Shown one piece after another: positions 1 to 6,320 of a stretch of DNA of 6,320 nt (positions are counted from its first letter, which is position 1; each line of letters starts with the position of its first letter). Under the pieces are notes generated by a model. That model was not told the DNA's origin, ran no database searches, and saw nothing but the letters and a program-made list of their open reading frames with translations. This DNA is from Acidimicrobiales bacterium. Lineage in GTDB: Bacteria; Actinomycetota; Acidimicrobiia; Acidimicrobiales; JABEUL01. The stretch is taken from the NCBI GenBank assembly GCA_027451605.1, contig DAIDJA010000109.1:1-6320 (forward strand), in the 5' to 3' direction. The position numbers and the translations under genes are program-made.

Positions 1-869
1 CGGTAGACGTTTTAAATGAAACGATAGATATTTTGTCCGGAATGGCTAAGCAGTATTCAGTACAAATAGTTAAGCCCCTTAAAGCTAAAAATCTGGTATT
101 GGCTGATCGAAAAAGACTGCGTCAGATACTTTTAAATTTTGTCTCCAACGCAATTAAATATAATAAACCATCCGGAACCGTCTCCTTTTCGATATCAAAA
201 TCCGGGGACAAGGTTAGGATATCGGTGATTGATACCGGGATTGGGATAGCAGAGGAGTATTCAGAACGGATTTATTCCCAATTTGATAGATTGTCAAGCG
301 ATATTTCAAACATCCCGGGTTTTGGACTTGGACTGACGGTATGTAAATCACTTGCCGACGCAATGGTATGTGAAATTGGTTACGAGAGTCAGGTTCAGGT
401 AGGATCTACTTTCTGGATTGCAGTACCGGTGGCAGAAAAGGAAAAGATTACGACCGGTCCAAAGAAAAAAGAATCCGAAATCAGCTTATCTCATAAGATA
501 AAAGTTGTATATATCGAAGATGATTTAGTTCATCAGAAACTTTTAAAGGCATCCACTAAAAAAGTTCCGCTTGAAATTTATGAAGCAACCAAGGGGCTCG
601 ACGGAATTAAGCTCATTAAAGAGAAACAGGCTAATGTGGTTGTTCTGGATATTAACTTACAAGATATGACCGGAAGAGAGGTCTTAACTTTAATACGTGC
701 AGATATGGAGATTTCTCATATTCCGGTGATAGCCGTTAGCGCCAGTGCTTCAGAGAAGCAAGTACAGAGAGTAATGACAGCAGGAGCCGATGTTTTTATC
801 AGAAAGCCTGTTGCAATAAAAGATTTGGTTGCCGCAATCTATAAGGTAACGCTGCCAAGTTACAGGTAG
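1..869 (+). CDS. Hybrid sensor histidine kinase/response regulator, C-terminal part (5' end outside window)
   Basis: The reading frame is open to the left edge (first full codon at position 3), so the sensor region and the phospho-accepting histidine are not visible. Numbering from that codon, residues 1-22 look like the segment after a HisKA dimerisation helix. Residues about 25-143 form a HATPase_c domain that binds ATP: N box with NFVSNAIKY (Asn49 the expected Mg-ATP ligand), G1 box DTGIGI (77-82), F-box-like FDRL (94-97), G2 box GFGLGL (106-111). After a Lys/Glu-rich linker, residues about 165-283 form a CheY-like receiver: acidic pocket EDD (172-174), phospho-acceptor Asp216 in VVLDINLQD, Ser246 in the Ser/Thr position and Lys268 in RKPV. 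All key residues are present, so both domains look functional. The usual MGG after the G2 box reads AMVCE here. No Hpt or output domain follows the receiver, so phosphotransfer to a separate partner is likely. The signal and the target are unknown. The gene converges on the pur operon and has no evident link to it. Confidence 0.93.
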   Translation, partial: VDVLNETIDILSGMAKQYSVQIVKPLKAKNLVLADRKRLRQILLNFVSNAIKYNKPSGTVSFSISKSGDKVRISVIDTGIGIAEEYSERIYSQFDRLSSDISNIPGFGLGLTVCKSLADAMVCEIGYESQVQVGSTFWIAVPVAEKEKITTGPKKKESEISLSHKIKVVYIEDDLVHQKLLKASTKKVPLEIYEATKGLDGIKLIKEKQANVVVLDINLQDMTGREVLTLIRADMEISHIPVIAVSASASEKQVQRVMTAGADVFIRKPVAIKDLVAAIYKVTLPSYR

Positions 870-939
870 TAATAGCTATTTGTTCAGCGAGACTAAACAT
901 CGAATTAACTTATTAAGCTATTCTGTGTCAAATTCTGAA
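870..939. other. Convergent intergenic gap between kinase and purL
   Basis: This 70-bp AT-rich spacer separates the 3' ends of the two convergent genes. I see no GC-rich hairpin followed by a T run in either direction. The best symmetry is a 7-bp inverted repeat, AATAGCT (871-877) with AGCTATT (916-922), around a 38-nt loop, plus the small palindrome CTTATTAAG. Both are too weak to call as terminators, so termination may be Rho-dependent or transcripts may overlap. Confidence 0.6.
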
Positions 940-3309
940 TTATGACATTACCGAATCAAGGCTGCTTTGATAGTGTTCAAAAGCCTCAACTAAGTCAATG
1001 GAAATATCGGCACCTATTTCAAGGGTATTTTTGGTGGAACTGCCCAAGAAGTAACATCGAATATTCTGTTCATCCATACAAGATTTAAACAACTGTGATT
1101 TATTTTTTAATACTTGAACAACGGCTCTGCCGGGAAGCTCCGAAAAGAGCGAATTGACAGAAAGATTGTTCTCGATTTTAATTCCTAATTTATAGTCCAC
1201 CTGTTTTTGAATATTGCCTGACGTTATTTCATCAGACTTTGGGTCGAGCAATTTGTTCAATTGCAGGTGTTGGCTGTATCTTATTAACATTTTTGCGACT
1301 GTTGAAATAAGGCCACCTTCTGAGATATCGTCAATTTGAACCAAGCCGATGTCTTGGTTTTGAACAACTTCTGCGACCTTAATAAGAAAGTTACGGGTTT
1401 CATCAATATCTATCTCAGGCAGAAACCCGCCTTGCAAGTTATGAAGCTGCGTCGCCCATTTTGAACCCGCGAGAGAAAATCTGGTGTCGTCAGTTGTTAT
1501 ATCCGGTCCATTCAAAACAAAGAAATCATATTCATAGGATTCTGTATTTCTGTCTTTTGTTTTAAGGAGCTTTGCGATATCAGGGTGGAGACCGATAGCT
1601 CCTATGACCGGAGTTGGGTCAATATCAACTCCGTTGGTGGAGTTATAAAAGCTTACATTCCCTCCTACAACGGGAAGACCGAAAGCCTCACAGGCGGTTT
1701 TAAGACCGTCAACTGACTTTGAGAACTGCCACATTACCTCTGGGTTTTCCGGGTTGCCAAAATTTAGGCAGTTTATTATTGCTTGCGTTGTGGCTCCGGT
1801 TATTGCGATATTTGTCAAAGCTTCCACTACGGTAAGGTAAGTACCCCAAAAAGGATCAATAGCACACCACTTTGGGTTTCCGTCAGTTGTTATGGATATT
1901 GCCTTTTTTGTTTTCTTGACTCCCGGTGCCGCCAGCCTTAAAACCGCAGCGCCATTTCCCGGACCGATTAGGGTATTTAAGAATAGTTGGTGGTCATATT
2001 GCCTGTAAATCCATTCCGGTTTAATCAGCATTTTAAGCAGGTCGTTTTTAAGGTCGGTCGAGTTGAGTGAATAGCTAGGTTTTAAATCAGCTCTTTTTCC
2101 ATCTGAACCAAAGTTTAGGCCGACAATATCTTTTGTTGTAATTTGTCCGGGCTTCGTTGTTGGTCTTTCATAAAGAGGTGCCTCATCGGCAAGTGATTTT
2201 GCGGGAATAACGGCTAATGGTTCATTTTCAAATCCGTCAAATATTCTAAGGTAGCCGACCGATTCAACCGGTTCGGTAACTTTACCGATTACCGATGCGG
2301 CAATCTCCCATTTTTTGGCAATTTGGAAAAGTAATTCCAAATTCTCCTTTGTGACTATGGCCAGCATTCTTTCTTGACTTTCAGAGGTCATAATTTCTAT
2401 CGGTGACATATTGATTTCTCTCAGATGAACCTGTGATATGTCGACGTCCATTCCGAGATTTGCCCTTGCGGCAGTTTCAGAGGTTGCGCAGGTTAAACCT
2501 GCGCCGCCGAGATCTTGAATTCCTACTACCAGTCTCTTGTCGATAAGCTCCAGGCAGGCTTCGATAAGCCTCTTTTCTTCATATGGATCGCCTACTTGAA
2601 CGCTAGGTAACTTTTCGGTATCGTTTGAGTTGGTATCAAAACTTGCGGATGCAAGGACACTAACGCCCCCGATTCCGTCTTTGCCCGTAGTTGATCCGAG
2701 CAAAACTGCCAGATTACCTACTCCACTGGCTTGGCCTAAGACCAATTTGTCTTTCTCTAAAACCCCGACACAAGCTACGTTAACAAGCGGATTGCCGCCA
2801 TAACAGGGGTCAAAGTGAATTTCGCCACCGACGGTCGGCACTCCGACTGAGTTGCCATAACTTGAAATTCCTCTCACAATTCCTTCCAAATGCCAGCGGT
2901 GTCTTGGCTGATCCAATGGACCAACATAGAGCGGATCCAATAGTGCAATTGGCCTGGCGCCCATCGTAAAAATATCTCTCAAAATACCGCCGGCGCCGGT
3001 GGCAGCACCTTGTGCGGGTTCTATGGCAGACGGATGGTTATGGCTTTCAATACGCAATGCAATTGCCAGATTATCTCCTACGTCTATAACCCCCGCATTT
3101 TCACCGGGACCGACTAAGACCTTATCTCCTTTAGTCGGAAGTCTTTTCAAGTGAATTTTGGATGACTTGTATGAGCAATGCTCGCTCCACATGACTGAGA
3201 ACATTGCAAGTTCTAAATCGTTTGGCTCCCGGTCTAAATGTCCGATAATTAATTTGTATTCTTCATCTGTTAATCCGAGTTTTTTATATATGTCGGCTTT
3301 ATTGCTCAT
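940..3309 (-). CDS. purL: Phosphoribosylformylglycinamidine (FGAM) synthase subunit PurL, short form
   Basis: Catalytic synthetase subunit of cytoplasmic FGAM synthase. It uses ATP and ammonia, delivered by PurQ, to convert FGAR to FGAM. At 789 residues it is a little longer than typical short PurL (about 740). It shows the AIRS-type duplicated fold: N-terminal block WSEHCSYKSSK (41-51), GPGENAG (67-73), RIESHNHPSAIEP (86-98), GAATGAGGILRDIF (101-114), DGIGG (211-215), QDLGGAGL (265-272) and EIMTSESQERM (305-315). The second half has IYRQYDHQ (434-441), NCLNFGNPE (513-521) and GGNVSFYN (549-556). The usual HD-x-S-x-GG motif reads DDISEGG (660-666), with Asp in place of His. Residues about 677-710 form a hydrophilic stretch that seems longer than in relatives. 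The ATG start is fixed by an in-frame TGA at 3313-3315 and by the N-terminus matching family members. No clear Shine-Dalgarno precedes it. It lies 18 bp after purQ and is the last gene of the operon. Confidence 0.97.
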   Translation of the reverse strand: MSNKADIYKKLGLTDEEYKLIIGHLDREPNDLELAMFSVMWSEHCSYKSSKIHLKRLPTKGDKVLVGPGENAGVIDVGDNLAIALRIESHNHPSAIEPAQGAATGAGGILRDIFTMGARPIALLDPLYVGPLDQPRHRWHLEGIVRGISSYGNSVGVPTVGGEIHFDPCYGGNPLVNVACVGVLEKDKLVLGQASGVGNLAVLLGSTTGKDGIGGVSVLASASFDTNSNDTEKLPSVQVGDPYEEKRLIEACLELIDKRLVVGIQDLGGAGLTCATSETAARANLGMDVDISQVHLREINMSPIEIMTSESQERMLAIVTKENLELLFQIAKKWEIAASVIGKVTEPVESVGYLRIFDGFENEPLAVIPAKSLADEAPLYERPTTKPGQITTKDIVGLNFGSDGKRADLKPSYSLNSTDLKNDLLKMLIKPEWIYRQYDHQLFLNTLIGPGNGAAVLRLAAPGVKKTKKAISITTDGNPKWCAIDPFWGTYLTVVEALTNIAITGATTQAIINCLNFGNPENPEVMWQFSKSVDGLKTACEAFGLPVVGGNVSFYNSTNGVDIDPTPVIGAIGLHPDIAKLLKTKDRNTESYEYDFFVLNGPDITTDDTRFSLAGSKWATQLHNLQGGFLPEIDIDETRNFLIKVAEVVQNQDIGLVQIDDISEGGLISTVAKMLIRYSQHLQLNKLLDPKSDEITSGNIQKQVDYKLGIKIENNLSVNSLFSELPGRAVVQVLKNKSQLFKSCMDEQNIRCYFLGSSTKNTLEIGADISIDLVEAFEHYQSSLDSVMS

Positions 3310-3327
3310 TGTTCATTATTATTTTGT

Positions 3328-3987
3328 TTAAAGGTTAATTAAGGATTTAAAAAATTTCAGGCCGTCATCAGATCCCAAAAGTTCATCTATTGCTCTTTCG
3401 GGATGAGGCATTAATCCGACCACATTTCTCGTTGCATTGCAGATGCCCGCTATATTTTGAGTTGATCCGTTTGGATTATTAAGGTAGGTAAGTACTATTT
3501 GGTTGTTGGACTTTAATTCTTGCAGAGTTTGGTCGTTACAGGTATAGTTCCCGGAAAAGTGGTTTATAAACAGCTTTACTTTAGAGCCCGGACTTAGTTT
3601 ACTTGTGAAAGGGGTTTCATTAGTTTCGATATTTAAGACCGTGGGTTCGCATAAAAAAGTTAAGTTTGAGTTCTTTTGAAGAGCACCCGGGAGCAGACCC
3701 GCTTCAGTTAGGACTTGAAAGCCATTACAGATACCGATTACGGGTCGACCGTCTTCGGCAAACTTTTCGATTGATTCCATTATGGGCGAGAATCGGGCAA
3801 TGGCACCCGGCCTTAGGTAATCGCCATGTGCGAATCCTCCGGCAATTACGACTGCGTCGATATCACTAAGCTCCTTATCCAGGTGGAAAATAAATCTGTA
3901 GTTTCCTCCGACTGCTTCGACTGCTTCGGCAACGTCAAATTCACAGTTTGTTCCGGGAAATACTACAATGCCGATCAGATTAGGCAT
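3328..3987 (-). CDS. purQ: FGAM synthase subunit PurQ (glutamine amidotransferase)
   Basis: Class I (triad) glutamine amidotransferase. It hydrolyses glutamine and passes ammonia to PurL within the PurS-PurQ-PurL complex. The protein starts MPNLIGIVVFPGTNCEFD and has 219 residues, close to the family norm (about 225). Visible motifs are PGTNCEFD (11-18), the oxyanion-region block GGFAHGDYLRPGAIARF (50-66), the nucleophile elbow GICNGFQ (85-91, Cys87), NPNGS (171-175) and the catalytic MPHPERA (193-199, His195 and Glu197). The substrate-side motif that reads HGEGN in Bacillus PurQ is HFSGN here (143-147). The reading frame stays open to a TTG at 4041, but that 18-residue extension lies inside purS and has no family counterpart, so I chose the ATG at 3985-3987. 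That ATG overlaps the purS stop (ATGCCTAA, 8 bp), which suggests translational coupling. Only a weak purine-rich stretch (GAAGAAAG) precedes it. Confidence 0.96.
   Translation of the reverse strand: MPNLIGIVVFPGTNCEFDVAEAVEAVGGNYRFIFHLDKELSDIDAVVIAGGFAHGDYLRPGAIARFSPIMESIEKFAEDGRPVIGICNGFQVLTEAGLLPGALQKNSNLTFLCEPTVLNIETNETPFTSKLSPGSKVKLFINHFSGNYTCNDQTLQELKSNNQIVLTYLNNPNGSTQNIAGICNATRNVVGLMPHPERAIDELLGSDDGLKFFKSLINL
3910..3927 (-). repeat. Perfect 9-bp tandem duplication inside purQ
   Basis: Two exact head-to-tail copies of GACTGCTTC (plus strand) encode Glu-Ala-Val twice in succession (PurQ residues 21-26). The unit is a multiple of three, so the frame is kept. It falls in the first helix after the N-terminal strand, where the family often varies. 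It may be a small slippage duplication or chance; no function is implied. Confidence 0.5.
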
Positions 3988-4267
3988 GCGAATTACTTTC
4001 TTCAACAGAAATACTGTAGTTTTCCAGAACGGGATTGGCAAGAAGTCTTTGAGTCATTTTATCGACTTGGTTCAAAGCTTCCGTTTCATTGTCGGCGGAG
4101 ATCTGAACTCTGATTGCCTTTCCGACGGAGACTCTAGACACCCTGTCATAACCCAAGGCGGACAGAGCCTTCTTAATCGTGTTGCCTTCGGGGTCGGCTA
4201 TCTTTTCTTTGTGTCTTACTTCGACCAACACCTCATATAGGTGTCGGTCGGATCCTTGTTTGTCCAT
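3980..4267 (-). CDS. purS: FGAM synthase subunit PurS
   Basis: Small non-catalytic subunit that forms a dimer and holds PurQ and PurL together so that ammonia can pass between their active sites. The 95 residues show the family pattern: a first beta strand (LYEVLVEVRHK, 10-20), the DPEG turn (25-28, usually DPQG), helix TIKKALSALGY (30-40), the second strand leading into VGK (48-50), and the C-terminal LLANPVLENY (75-84), which matches the common LL-NPVIE/DY ending. It is slightly longer than usual (about 80-85) because of about 8 polar N-terminal residues and a short tail that overlaps purQ. The ATG start is 2 bp after the purC stop. Only a weak GGA about 10 nt upstream serves as a possible ribosome site, so coupling to purC is likely. 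The short length leaves little motif evidence alone, but its position between purC and purQ makes the call firm. Confidence 0.94.
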   Translation of the reverse strand: MDKQGSDRHLYEVLVEVRHKEKIADPEGNTIKKALSALGYDRVSRVSVGKAIRVQISADNETEALNQVDKMTQRLLANPVLENYSISVEESNSHA

Positions 4268-4269
4268 AT

Positions 4270-5148
4270 TTATTTAATCCAATCATGTATAGATTTTTGA
4301 AAAATCAACTCATATGCACCGATATATCTCTCTGAAGTTGCCAAAACCACTTCTTCGGGGAGAGACGGAGCCGGAGGGTTTTTATCCCAACCCGTTGATT
4401 CCAGCCAGTCTCTTACCGGCTGTTTGTCATATGACGGAGGTGTTGAACCTACTTGGTAGTCATCAATTGACCAAAATCTCGAAGAATCCGGGGTAAGAAC
4501 CTCGTCACATATTGCAAGTTCACCGTCTATAAATCCGAGTTCAAATTTTGTATCAGCTACAATAATTCCCTTTTCAAGGGCGATGGATGCACCTATATTA
4601 TATGCATTTAGTGATATTTCTCGGGCCTTTTGGGCGATATCTTCGCCGACAATAGCAGCTGCCTGTGCATAAGAGATATTTTCGTCATGACCTACTTCGG
4701 CTTTTGTAGATGGAGTAAAAACCGCTTCAGGCAACTTATCTGATTCTACCAGTCCTTCTTTTATTGACTCACCGTGAAGGGTACCGGTTGATTTGTACTC
4801 TTTGTAACCCGATCCCGAAAGATATCCCCGAACTATGCATTCAATCGGTAACATTTGAGCTTTTTTAACCAACATTGCTCGACCGGCGACATCTTTTTTC
4901 TCAGTCTCAGAAATCGGGAAATCTTCAGGCATCACAGAAATTAAGTGGTTTGGGCATAAATCACTTAATAACTTAAGCCATTCAAAAGTCATGGCGGTCA
5001 GAACGCGTCCTTTGTCCGGAATAGGCTTGTCTAAAATTACGTCAAAAGCACTGATTCTGTCAGAGGCAACTATCAGCAGTCTGTCTTCTCCGGCATCGTA
5101 AATTTCTCTAACTTTCCCCGAGTTGAGTAAAGGTAAAGATATTGTCAT
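4270..5148 (-). CDS. purC: SAICAR synthase (phosphoribosylaminoimidazole-succinocarboxamide synthase)
   Basis: ATP-dependent ligase that joins CAIR and aspartate to give SAICAR in IMP synthesis (cytoplasm). It has 292 residues, so it is the long form (about 290-300, as in actinobacteria and yeast Ade1) and not the roughly 240-residue form of E. coli or Bacillus. Motifs in order: nucleotide-binding loop SGKVREIY (10-17), VASDRISAFDV (27-37), IPDKGRVLT (43-51), signature LPIECIVRGYLSGSGYKEY (100-118), FTPSTKAEVGHDENIS (144-159), IVADTKFELGF (196-206), CDEVLTPDSSRFW (214-226), and the C-terminal long-form block from TPPSYDKQ (236-243) through TGWDKNPP (252-259). All expected catalytic segments are present. 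The ATG overlaps the purB stop by 4 bp (ATGA) and has the best ribosome site in the window, AAGGAG 8 nt upstream, inside the end of purB. Confidence 0.97.
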   Translation of the reverse strand: MTISLPLLNSGKVREIYDAGEDRLLIVASDRISAFDVILDKPIPDKGRVLTAMTFEWLKLLSDLCPNHLISVMPEDFPISETEKKDVAGRAMLVKKAQMLPIECIVRGYLSGSGYKEYKSTGTLHGESIKEGLVESDKLPEAVFTPSTKAEVGHDENISYAQAAAIVGEDIAQKAREISLNAYNIGASIALEKGIIVADTKFELGFIDGELAICDEVLTPDSSRFWSIDDYQVGSTPPSYDKQPVRDWLESTGWDKNPPAPSLPEEVVLATSERYIGAYELIFQKSIHDWIK

Positions 5149-6320
5149 ATTGCTGTCTCCTTAAGCTTGTCAATTGTTATGTTAGTGTTCTTTAGAATTC
5201 TATCAAGGTCAAATACAGTTTCAATATCTTTTTCAGTGACAATTCCCATAATTTCGGTATCTCCTAATACAAGAGTTTTTAGATCCACCTTTTCTGCTAG
5301 TGCTCTGTGGGAATTTCTTTGGACCATACGGTAGGCCGCATCTCTTTCCTGCCCCTTTTCAACAAGTTTTAATAGAAGAGACTGAGAGAAAACAACTCCG
5401 AATGACGAATTAAGATTTTCAATCATAGCCTGTTTGTTCACTTCAAGGTTTGCTACTAATCCCAGTGTCTTTTTAAGCATATAGTGAATCAAAATAGATG
5501 CGTCACTAAATACTATTCTTTCAACCGATGAGTGCGATATATCTCTTTCATGCCATAAAGCGATATCTTCTAAGGTAGAAACTAAGTATCCTCGCATTAC
5601 TCGGCTTAAGCCGACCAGTCTTTCGGACAATATCGGGTTCTTCTTATGTGGCATCGCTGAAGAACCCTTTTGACCGCTACCGAAGGATTCGGTTGCTTCG
5701 GACAGTTCCGTTCTTGCCAAATGCCTTATTTCAGTGGCTATAAGTTCTACTGTACATGCAAGTGAGACGATGGCATACATATACTGGGCATGTCTGTCCC
5801 TGGAAATAACTTGTGTGGCCGGAGTCGGGGTAAGTTGTAATTTGTCGCATACAATTGACTCAACTTGGGGGTTGATATTTGAATAAGTGCCAACTGCACC
5901 GGATAATTTTCCGACGCTAATAGCTTCGATAGCCCGTTCCAGTCGAACTTTGTCTCTGATTACTTGGAATCCAAACAGCGCAAGCTTGGTTCCAAATGTT
6001 GTTGGTTCGGCATGTATTCCGTGAGTTCGTCCGGTCATTGCAGTATCTCTGTGTTCAATAGCCTTATTTTTGAGAAGTTCTATAAGCTCATTTACGGCTT
6101 TTAGGATAATAATACCCGCACTTTTTAATGATAAAGAAAATGCGGTATCGACCACATCGGATGAGGTAAGTCCAAAATGTATCCATTTGGCCGAGTCGTT
6201 ATTTATTGTGGTTTGTACTACATCCACAAACGCCGCCAGGTCATGATTTGTTACCAACTCGCGTTCTTCAACCATTTGAACGAAAGCCTCGTCAATCTTA
6301 GGTGCCGCAGTCAAACAGTT
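5145..6320 (-). CDS. purB: Adenylosuccinate lyase, lacking about 40-45 N-terminal residues (outside window)
   Basis: Fumarase/aspartase-superfamily lyase acting twice in purine synthesis: SAICAR to AICAR plus fumarate, and adenylosuccinate to AMP plus fumarate. The enzyme is a homotetramer with shared active sites. The frame is open to the right edge. A TTG at 6312-6314 is an internal Leu codon and not the start, since family alignment places about 44 residues before the visible part. Numbering from the codon at 6320: TNHD (24-27, active-site His26), HFGLTSSDVVDTAFS (48-62), GRTHGIHAEPTTFG (97-110, conserved His100), GAVGTYSNI (141-149), the flexible signature loop GQKGSSAMPHKKNP (216-229) carrying the catalytic serine, and WHERDISHSSVER (256-268). 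The C-terminal domain is complete, ending at the TGA that overlaps the purC start. It is the first visible gene of the operon; whether others precede it cannot be seen. Confidence 0.97.
   Translation of the reverse strand, partial: NCLTAAPKIDEAFVQMVEERELVTNHDLAAFVDVVQTTINNDSAKWIHFGLTSSDVVDTAFSLSLKSAGIIILKAVNELIELLKNKAIEHRDTAMTGRTHGIHAEPTTFGTKLALFGFQVIRDKVRLERAIEAISVGKLSGAVGTYSNINPQVESIVCDKLQLTPTPATQVISRDRHAQYMYAIVSLACTVELIATEIRHLARTELSEATESFGSGQKGSSAMPHKKNPILSERLVGLSRVMRGYLVSTLEDIALWHERDISHSSVERIVFSDASILIHYMLKKTLGLVANLEVNKQAMIENLNSSFGVVFSQSLLLKLVEKGQERDAAYRMVQRNSHRALAEKVDLKTLVLGDTEIMGIVTEKDIETVFDLDRILKNTNITIDKLKETAI
5157..5162 (-). promoter_or_regulatory. Shine-Dalgarno site of purC
   Basis: On the minus strand AAGGAG lies 8 nt before the purC ATG at 5146-5148, within the last codons of purB. 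It is the only strong, well-spaced ribosome binding site in the visible operon. It supports the chosen purC start and suggests purC can be translated independently as well as by coupling through the ATGA overlap with purB. Confidence 0.8.

Noticed and set aside
33..35. TTG as the start of the sensor kinase
   Set aside because: The frame is open upstream to position 3 and encodes sequence typical of the end of a HisKA region, so the gene is cut by the window edge.
871..922. AATAGCT/AGCTATT inverted repeat as a terminator
   Set aside because: A 7-bp AT-rich stem with a 38-nt loop and no T run would be unstable; expected by chance in such DNA.
3666..3869. Plus-strand 67-codon ORF
   Set aside because: Lies antisense inside purQ, whose reading is fixed by family motifs; the peptide has no domain-like pattern.
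3988..4041. 18-residue N-terminal extension of PurQ from a TTG
   Set aside because: It lies inside purS and has no family counterpart; the ATG at 3985-3987 gives a normal-length PurQ and a typical stop/start overlap.
3826..4240. Two plus-strand ORFs (3826-4113 and 3968-4240)
   Set aside because: Both lie antisense to purS and purQ and overlap each other; they are shadows of the real genes.
4314..4496. Plus-strand 60-codon ORF
   Set aside because: Antisense to the conserved C-terminal block of purC, with no recognisable features of its own.
6312..6314. TTG as the purB start
   Set aside because: The frame continues to the window edge, and the visible part begins about 44 residues into a normal adenylosuccinate lyase, so this is an internal Leu codon.

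Overview
This window is an ordinary piece of bacterial chromosome. It holds most of a de novo purine biosynthesis operon on the minus strand and the 3' end of a two-component signalling gene on the plus strand, which converges on it. I found no RNA gene, mobile element, CRISPR array or clear sign of recent transfer, and no convincing undescribed system. The DNA leans AT-rich and coding density is very high: the only intergenic stretch above 20 bp is the 70 bp between the two convergent genes.

Layout: positions 1-869 (+) encode the C-terminal part of a hybrid sensor histidine kinase (HATPase domain followed by a receiver domain), cut by the left edge. Positions 870-939 are a short convergent gap with no strong terminator. 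Positions 940-6320 (-) read, in transcription order from the right edge, purB (cut by the right edge), purC, purS, purQ, purL. The junctions are tight: purB/purC overlap by 4 bp (ATGA), purC/purS are 2 bp apart, purS/purQ overlap by 8 bp and purQ/purL are 18 bp apart. This points to one co-transcribed, partly translationally coupled unit.

How the genes work together: PurS, PurQ and short-form PurL are the three subunits of FGAM synthase (step 4 of IMP synthesis). PurC makes SAICAR. PurB then splits SAICAR to AICAR, and also splits adenylosuccinate to AMP on the adenine branch. The B-C-S-Q-L order matches the core of the Bacillus-type pur operon, but purL is the last gene here; no purF or purM follows it. 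The promoter and any purine-responsive control element must lie beyond the right edge.

Organism (inference): the separate PurS/PurQ/short PurL rules out the fused PurL of gammaproteobacteria and eukaryotes. The wording of PurC (long form, with a C-terminal TPPSYDKQPVRDWLESTGWD-like block) and of the PurL N-terminus resembles, from memory, actinobacterial proteins, particularly Acidimicrobiia-like ones. The AT-leaning composition would then suggest a low-GC, perhaps uncultured, aquatic actinobacterium or a relative. This assignment is tentative.
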